Assembly: GCA_027490485.1 (NCBI GenBank)
Contig: JAIXYA010000074.1
Coordinates: 1-7,014, forward strand
DNA: 7,014 nt
Source: Comamonadaceae bacterium
GTDB taxonomy: Bacteria; Pseudomonadota; Gammaproteobacteria; Burkholderiales; Burkholderiaceae_C
Reading direction: 5' to 3'
The notes beneath the pieces were generated by a model. It made no database searches. It was not told the DNA's origin and was given only the letters and a program-made list of their open reading frames with translations. Shown here piece after piece: positions 6,791-7,014 of the stretch (position 1 is its first letter; every line of letters starts with the position of its first letter). The position numbers and the translations under genes are program-made.

Positions 6791-7014
6791 ATGGCAAGCA
6801 AACAACCTGAATATTCCGAAGGCTCGATCCGCGTCTTGAAAGGCTTGGAGCCGGTCAAGCAGCGCCCGGGCATGTACACCCGCACCGACAACCCCTTGCA
6901 CATCATCCAAGAGGTGATCGACAACGCCGCTGACGAAGCGCTGGCAGGTCATGGCAAAAAAATCACTGTGCAGCTGCACAGCGACGGCTCGGTCAGCATC
7001 GAAGACGATGGACG
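6791..7014 (+). CDS. parE: DNA topoisomerase IV subunit B (ParE), N-terminal part, truncated by window end
   Basis: ParE is the ATPase subunit of topoisomerase IV, which with ParC decatenates replicated chromosomes. Only 74 complete codons are present, and the frame is open to the window end. The segment is the start of the GHKL ATP-binding domain: IRVLKGLEPVKQRPGMYT at 13-30, then EVIDNAADEALAGH at 41-54. The Mg-ATP residues are E41 and N45, and D73 in the IEDDG segment corresponds to the adenine-binding aspartate. The wording GLEPV, GMYTRTDNP and the QEVIDN-type helix fits ParE better than GyrB, which usually reads GMYIG and EVVDN. The ATG at 6791 gives the family's usual short N-terminal extension. 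No Shine-Dalgarno is visible and the -10 lies very close, suggesting a leaderless mRNA. Confidence 0.92.
   Translation, partial: MASKQPEYSEGSIRVLKGLEPVKQRPGMYTRTDNPLHIIQEVIDNAADEALAGHGKKITVQLHSDGSVSIEDDG

Noticed and set aside
6776..6979. 67-codon minus-strand ORF opposite the parE start
   Set aside because: The plus strand encodes an unmistakable ParE N-terminus. The reverse frame shows no domain and also covers the parE promoter.
1..7014. Mobile elements, CRISPR, defence systems, tRNA/rRNA
   Set aside because: No transposase, integrase, direct repeat array, attachment-like repeat or RNA gene was seen. Apart from 100 nt before parE, nearly every base lies in an assigned gene.

Overview
The window looks like an ordinary chromosomal housekeeping segment from a betaproteobacterium, most likely a member of the Burkholderiales/Comamonadaceae. 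That placement rests on protein style (BamC with a long N-terminal linker, comamonad-like DapA and ParE wording), the dapA-bamC pairing and moderate-to-high GC. It is recognition from memory, not a database result. I see no insertion sequence, phage gene, CRISPR array, tRNA or rRNA, and no compositional break suggesting recent transfer.

Layout: (1) bases 1-1113, plus strand, the C-terminal two thirds of an AMP-forming acyl-CoA synthetase whose beginning lies outside the window. (2) Bases 1130-6690, minus strand, one long and very compact gene series. In transcription order it holds an MFS transporter, a 41-residue single-pass membrane microprotein, an SDR oxidoreductase, a class I methyltransferase, dapA, bamC, and a WalJ/YycJ-type metallo-beta-lactamase-fold hydrolase. 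(3) Bases 6691-6790, a divergent intergenic region. (4) Bases 6791-7014, plus strand, the N-terminal ATP-binding part of parE, which runs off the window.

The minus-strand series is probably co-transcribed, at least in blocks. Its junctions are an ATGA overlap (MFS/microprotein), an abutting TAA-ATG (microprotein/SDR), a TTGA overlap (SDR/methyltransferase), 36 nt (methyltransferase/dapA), 22 nt with a clear Shine-Dalgarno (dapA/bamC), and 3 nt before a GTG start (bamC/hydrolase). The dapA-bamC pair is also neighbouring in enterobacteria and joins lysine/peptidoglycan precursor synthesis to outer-membrane protein assembly. The upstream transporter, SDR and methyltransferase have no obvious common substrate, so a shared pathway is not claimed.

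No dramatic new system is visible. The items most worth a second look are the 41-residue microprotein wedged between MFS and SDR, a parE promoter placed so that the mRNA would be leaderless, and tandem in-phase slippery heptamers (U UUU UUA then A AAA AAA) inside the hydrolase gene. Smaller curiosities are a six-codon ORF overlapping the dapA start and nested alternative hairpins at the 16-nt convergent junction.
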